Assembly: GCA_016987375.1 (NCBI GenBank)
Contig: PJRA01000323.1
Coordinates: 1,052,880 to 1,076,883, forward strand
Direction: 5' to 3'
From: Brachionus koreanus
Taxonomy: Eukaryota; Rotifera; Eurotatoria; Ploima; Brachionidae
Length of the DNA stretch: 24,004 nt
Shown: piece after piece, positions 11,201 through 17,200 of the stretch
Layout: each line of letters starts with the position of its first letter
Position numbering within the stretch: position 1 is the stretch's first letter
Translations under genes and position numbers: made by a program
The notes under the pieces: generated by a model
What the model was told of the DNA's origin: nothing
What the model saw: the letters and a program-made list of their open reading frames with translations, nothing else
Database searches by the model: none

Positions 11201-14200
11201 NNNNNNNNNNNNNNNNNNNNNNNNNNNNNNNNNNNNNNNNNNNNNNNNNNNNNNNNNNNNNNNNNNNNNNNNNNNNNNNNNNNNNNNNNNNNNNNNNNNN
11301 NTGATCACAGATAAATATTTTAAAAAAAAACCGCTTTTTTATTATTTTACCGCCTTTTATACACATAAAAACATTCTTTGTGTTAACAAATAAAAAAATT
11401 TCTAAATTTTTGCAACATACTGTATAATGAAGATTAGCTAAAATTTTAACAAAACGCAAAATTTTTTGACTCACCCTAAAATAATACGTTTAGGTTTTAT
11501 GGGTCTAGTATATGATTCGGCTAATTGAGGCACATTTTCTTCTGCCGAATTCGGATGAAATGATTCTTCTACATTTAAATAGTCCCATTTTTCATCGCTT
11601 ATAGTTCCCTTCTGCTTGCTTGTTTCGCTCTTATTCTCTCTTGTTGGCCAACTAGCTCTTGAATTTTCTATCAAATTTTTTTCTCGTTGTTTATCATATT
11701 TTTTGGTGTTAAATCTCTCAAATTTTTTGATGCCATAATGTTCCATATCTTTTAAAACTAGAAAAAAAAATAAATATTTTTTTCTGTTTTAAATTAATCA
11801 ATTAAAATATTTATTACTTTTAGGATCGACTTTGTAAGTTTTTTTTTTGTTATTCACCGTAATAACTCTAATGCTATGCTTTTCGAGATCATTTTTCAAT
11901 GTACTTGAATTAATGTCCGCCTTGTGCTTTGTCTCTATTGACTCTTTTTTCTGAATATTTTCATTAATGAACAAATTCCAACTAGATTCTTGATCTTTCT
12001 TCTTTTCAGGCAATTTATCGAATCTAACCTCATTTTTTTGAGTCTTTTCCTCTGCTTTTTTTTCTGTTCTAAGAATTGATTTATTTTTTGTGCCAATGCT
12101 TGCCATTGTACTTGCTGATTTGATTCGATTTTCGCCAATATTCAAATTAGAACTGTCCTCCAACACATATCCTTCTGGAATAGAGCGGATTTCGTCCAAA
12201 TAAATTTCTTTAAAAATTAAATTTTAAGTTGAATCTTAAAAAAAGCTAATTTGAGCTAAAACCTTTAATTTCATTCTCATCAGCATTTTCATTTTCTTCA
12301 ATTTTAGAAAAGGATTTGTTTGATTTTTCGATCAGATCATAATCTTCAGTGGCTATTTCTAAACAAAATATTCATGTAAATATTTTTAATTTTAACAAGG
12401 ATTAAATAAAAAAATTTTTGATTAAAAAGTAAATTAAAAAGGCCTAAAAATTAATAAAAAGTAAAAATGAGGCTAAATTGTAAAATTAGATTAGACAAAA
12501 AAATGATAAAAAAATGAATCAAGGTTTTCGACTTTATAAGATTCGCGCGTAGCAAAATTACTGCTCTTTTTGAATTTCAAAGAACCGACTTTAAATTTAT
12601 AATCTGCATACTTAAAAACCTAGGCAAACATGTTAAAAAAAAAAAAAAAATTTAGACCAGACCCCCTCAAAGATTCAAAAAAAAAAAAAGTATTTTGTTT
12701 TCATGTTATAATATGCATATCCTAATAGTATTGTATCAATTCTGATAGGGAATAATCTCTTCTACAAAAAAGTGGCTTATTTAAAATGTCATTCCCCTAA
12801 TTTACCAAGACCTAGGTCAAAAAATGGTAAATTTTGGGTTGTTATAATTTTTTTTGAATCTCCTCCACCGTTTATCCTAATATCTCTATGCATTTTTGCA
12901 TATTCTAAAACAAGACAAAATTCTGTACTAATCGTTGGGATCACTTTTTTTATTTTTTAATTTTTAAGACTATAAAATTGAGTAGAAAAAGAGTGATTTA
13001 AAAAAAAATGAAATTTAATTTTTAATTATAAAAATTATAAAATTTAGAAGATTATTTAATTTATTTTTATTCAAGATTTTTTAATAGTTTTAGTTTATGT
13101 TTCATTTTACAGTAATGTGTTTGAAATTTTCAAATGTTAGGTACTTTTTGTCTTCGATTTCCCTGAGAAATAAATTCTAAAAATTTCTCCATAACTTTAA
13201 ACTCATCTTTTTCTTCTAATAGGAAGGAAATTTCGATTTTTTCTATCAAAAAATTCAAAAATTGATCATTCATCTGTAAGTACAGCTAATGGTGACGTTT
13301 CTACTGCATAATTTAGCCTGGATCTGTTGGTTTCCCAGAATTAGAACTTGAGAAAAGTCTATTAAAATAAAAAGTAACGTGTAAAGTTACGTATGAACCA
13401 GTTAATATCTAATTTTTCTAGTGTTCTTAATAGAAAATTGATTGATTTTAAGAATAGTCAATTGCAACTGCACCAGAAAATGTCTGATCAACCGTTGCAA
13501 ATAGCTGAAAGTCGAATCTATTGTTTAACTTAGGATGCTAGAAATCCTCAAATCACAAATAAATGGTGAAGTATTTATAAATATTATATTTTCTAATTAC
13601 AGATTATGATATTCTTTTCTATTAAATCAGTTCATTTTTAAAAAAAAATCAAATAAAAATCAGAAAATTTTGATGAATATTTTTCTTTTCATTATTTACA
13701 TTTATATGTGTAAACACTACTTAAAAAAGCTACCTAAAAAAAACACTTATGGTTAACACTAATAATAAATAAAATTAATTCTATTCATATCGGATGATAA
13801 ATAAATATTTTTAAAATCAAGTATGGCTTAAATTACCAAACATTTCATTGATTGTCTTGAACTCTTGTTGGACCAGACTTGTATCAAATTTTGGTCTTTC
13901 ATTTTTTGACTCATTAACATCAACATCCATTTCACTGTTCTGCTCGGAAGTAATTTCATCATTTTTTTGCTCATTTTTCAAAGGCTGCTTTCTGATCTTG
14001 CTATTTGGCTTGAAAATTTTGCTCTCGAATTTTAGCTCATTTTCAAATGCTGAATTCGGTGGGTTGTTGTTCTCTGTCTGCTTTTTGATCCATGGTGCGC
14101 CTGAGTGCTTACCAAACATATAAATGGGCTCTAAAGGGGCCTTTTTTGAACCAGTTTCAAACAAACTTGTCTTGGATTTTTCCAACTTGTTAAACCCGTC

Positions 14201-17200
14201 CGATTCGGTAAATTTATTTAAAATAGAATCGGACACATCATCTGAACTTGCATCCTGAAAAGAAAATTTCTTAAAATTTTTTTTCTATATAATTTTGAAT
14301 TGTAATTTTATTTACATCGAATGTGATCTCTGGAAAATTTTTTATATGAATTTCAATTTTTTCCGGAGGTCGAGCACCCTCTCTTGTATAACTTATACTC
14401 GAGTTATTAGGATCTCCCTGCCATAAAAAATAAAATTAAAAAAAAAATTGAAAAATTTTTTTTTTAAAAAGGCTTTACAATTTGATGGTGATTAATATTG
14501 TTCATTACACTATGAAATAACAAATCAGATAGAACTTTTTGCTTGTCTGTTTGATCAAGTGAATTGTAAGAAATTTCCTCCTCATCTTTCTTGAATATTT
14601 TAATTGGATCTTGGTCATTTTCAGCTGATTTTCTTTTTATTTTAAATTTATACGACTCAACCCTGCTGTTGCCAAAGTTAAAATTTCTCATATCAATGGC
14701 AGTAGACACCAAATTTTTGTCAAACGTATAAGCTTGAGGTAAAATGGTCAAGTCGTCTTCAGCTCTTTTTTTTTTCATGCTATTTTTTTCATACACAACT
14801 TCCTCTTTTAGTTTACCATCTGATATAAACGTGTCCAATAGGTCCTGGTCCCAGTTTTTGGTCAAATTTCTCAAATAGTGTCGCGCCGAATATCCACGAT
14901 TGATTTTTTTCGAATCAGTTAGCTTTTCATATTTGACCACATTCTCCAATTCGGTCAAATTTTTAGTCGACAACAAGCCTAAATAATCAGGATCCAAATT
15001 AGCTTTGGCATTAGTCTTTCCAATCTGCGGTAATTTCTGAAAAAAATATTTAAAATTTTTTAATTTTTAACATTATCTAAGCATAGACCCTTTATTGCAT
15101 TAGAAATTATTTTTAGCTCATATAATTGGCATTAATACTGACCTTAGACATTGTCAAAAGTTGAGCTATACAAATTAACTAAATCAGAGCCCCTCAATCA
15201 ATGTATTAAGAGTAAAAGACTGTGATTGCTTGGGCATGTACTTAGAATGAAAGAAAAAAGGATAGCAAAAAATAGCCAAGTGACCTAAAATCACCAGATG
15301 TTAATATCAAAAAGTTAAAATAAAAGATACATGATAAAAACTATTTTGATCACTATTTTGGTGCTCTAAAGATTTTTCATTAGTTCAATATTTCACAAAA
15401 TAGTATTTATTACATTTTTGGTTTAAATTTTTTTAAGAAATTGTTTAGTGTACTGGTTTAAGAACAGAACCTTAGTCGTTTGTTCTGAGTACAAAATTCA
15501 GTTAGGCAACATTTTTCTAAAAAAAATTTAAAATCCTCGTTCAATAAAAAATACTAGAGAAATTATTCATGCTAAGCTAAAAGGTTGGATATTTTCGATC
15601 TTAGCATCTTTGTAATTCTAAAACTTTAAGTCATTTTATATTTTAAAATAATCAAAATTGAATTCTCTTCAAAATATATATTTATTTAATTTTGTATAAA
15701 AATTTTTAAACTCTTTAAGATTTAAACGTTTTATTTAAAAAGAATTATTGATTTGAAAAATAAATCTAATTGAACAATAATTATTCAAAAAAAGTGTGAA
15801 ATAAAAATTGTCTGTTATATCAGAATGCTCTGCTCTGAATGTTGAGAGTAACACTTAGCTTACTAACTGACAATTATCAAATGACAAATGACCATATCCT
15901 TAATTTGATTAACAAAGCTAATAGTCGTTGCTGAGTTGTTCTTCATTAAGCATCATATAGTGTAAAAAACAGACTTGTAAAAAAAGGAGCAAGGCGAGAC
16001 AAAAAAAATTATATAAACCAGTACTAGCGAAGCAGAATAAGCCAGCTAAAAAGGGGACCTACATTTGCTTCACATGATCACTAATGCAGTATGTGGCACC
16101 TTACAGAGAAGAACAACTTTGGTGAAAGACAAAGAAGATCGTGTCTAAACGACTGAAAAAGAGCAAGGACAGAGATGGGTTGAGCACTTTAAAGAGGTTC
16201 TAAATAGAGCAGAACCCAAAGAGCATTTAGAACCAGAACCAGCTAATATTGATCTAGATATTCGAACTGAAGTGCCAAGCCAAAAAGAAATAGAAACTGC
16301 TATAAAGGCTCTAAAAAATAGAAAAGCCCCCGGTATTGACGGGATAACAGCATAAATGCTGAAAGTTGATGGTATACTGCACTCACAATAGGAGTACTGC
16401 ACGATCTCTTCGGCAGAATATGGCTACTATTAAGAAATTATACCAGAGGACTGGTCAAAAGGCCTGATAGTAAAACTTCTAAAGAAAGGCAACAAAATGA
16501 TCTGTGATAATTGAAGAGGAATAACACTGCTACCAATAGCAAGCAAGGCGTTCCGCAGCATAATCCTGGAGAGAATTAGAAATTCTTTGGATGCTACACT
16601 CAGAGAAGAACAAGCAGGATTTAGACGAGGGAGAGGATGCATAGACCAGATATTTGCACTGAGAAACATCATAGAGCAAAGTTTCGAATGGAGCAGCCCC
16701 TTGTATCTTTACCTTATTGACTTCGAAAAAGCCTTTGACAGCATACACAGAGAAGCCCTGTGGGCCATACTAAGATCATATGGCTTACCACAGAAAATAG
16801 TTAACTTAATAAAACTCTTCTACGAGAAATTCGAGTGTAGTGTGATTCTGGAAAAAGGGCATTCTGAAAGCTTCAAAGTGTGTACTGGAGTCAGACAAGG
16901 ATGCGTTCTCTCTCCGACACTATTCCGAATAGTGATTGATTATTTAATGAAGAAAACAACTGTAAATGCCAGGGGTATACAATGGGGTTTAACAACCAAA
17001 CTTGAAGACTTAGACTTTGCGGATGATCTGGTGTTAATATCTAGTAAAGAAGAACATATACATATGAAAACACAAGATTTGGCGAACAACGCTAAACCAA
17101 CTGGACTTGAAATAAATTTGGCCAAAACAAAACTTATGTGCATAAACACTAAATTGAACACCCCGATCACCATTGATGATTCACAAGTCGAGTGTGTAAA

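Noticed and set aside
10821..11474. Open frames of 154-217 residues around 10821-11474
   Set aside because: They are made of N bases in the assembly gap.
12772..12960. Plus-strand frame of 62 residues in intron 6
   Set aside because: No homology-like motif and no splice context; ends in T-rich sequence.
13848..14123. Plus-strand frame opposite exon 6
   Set aside because: Antisense shadow of a well-supported exon.
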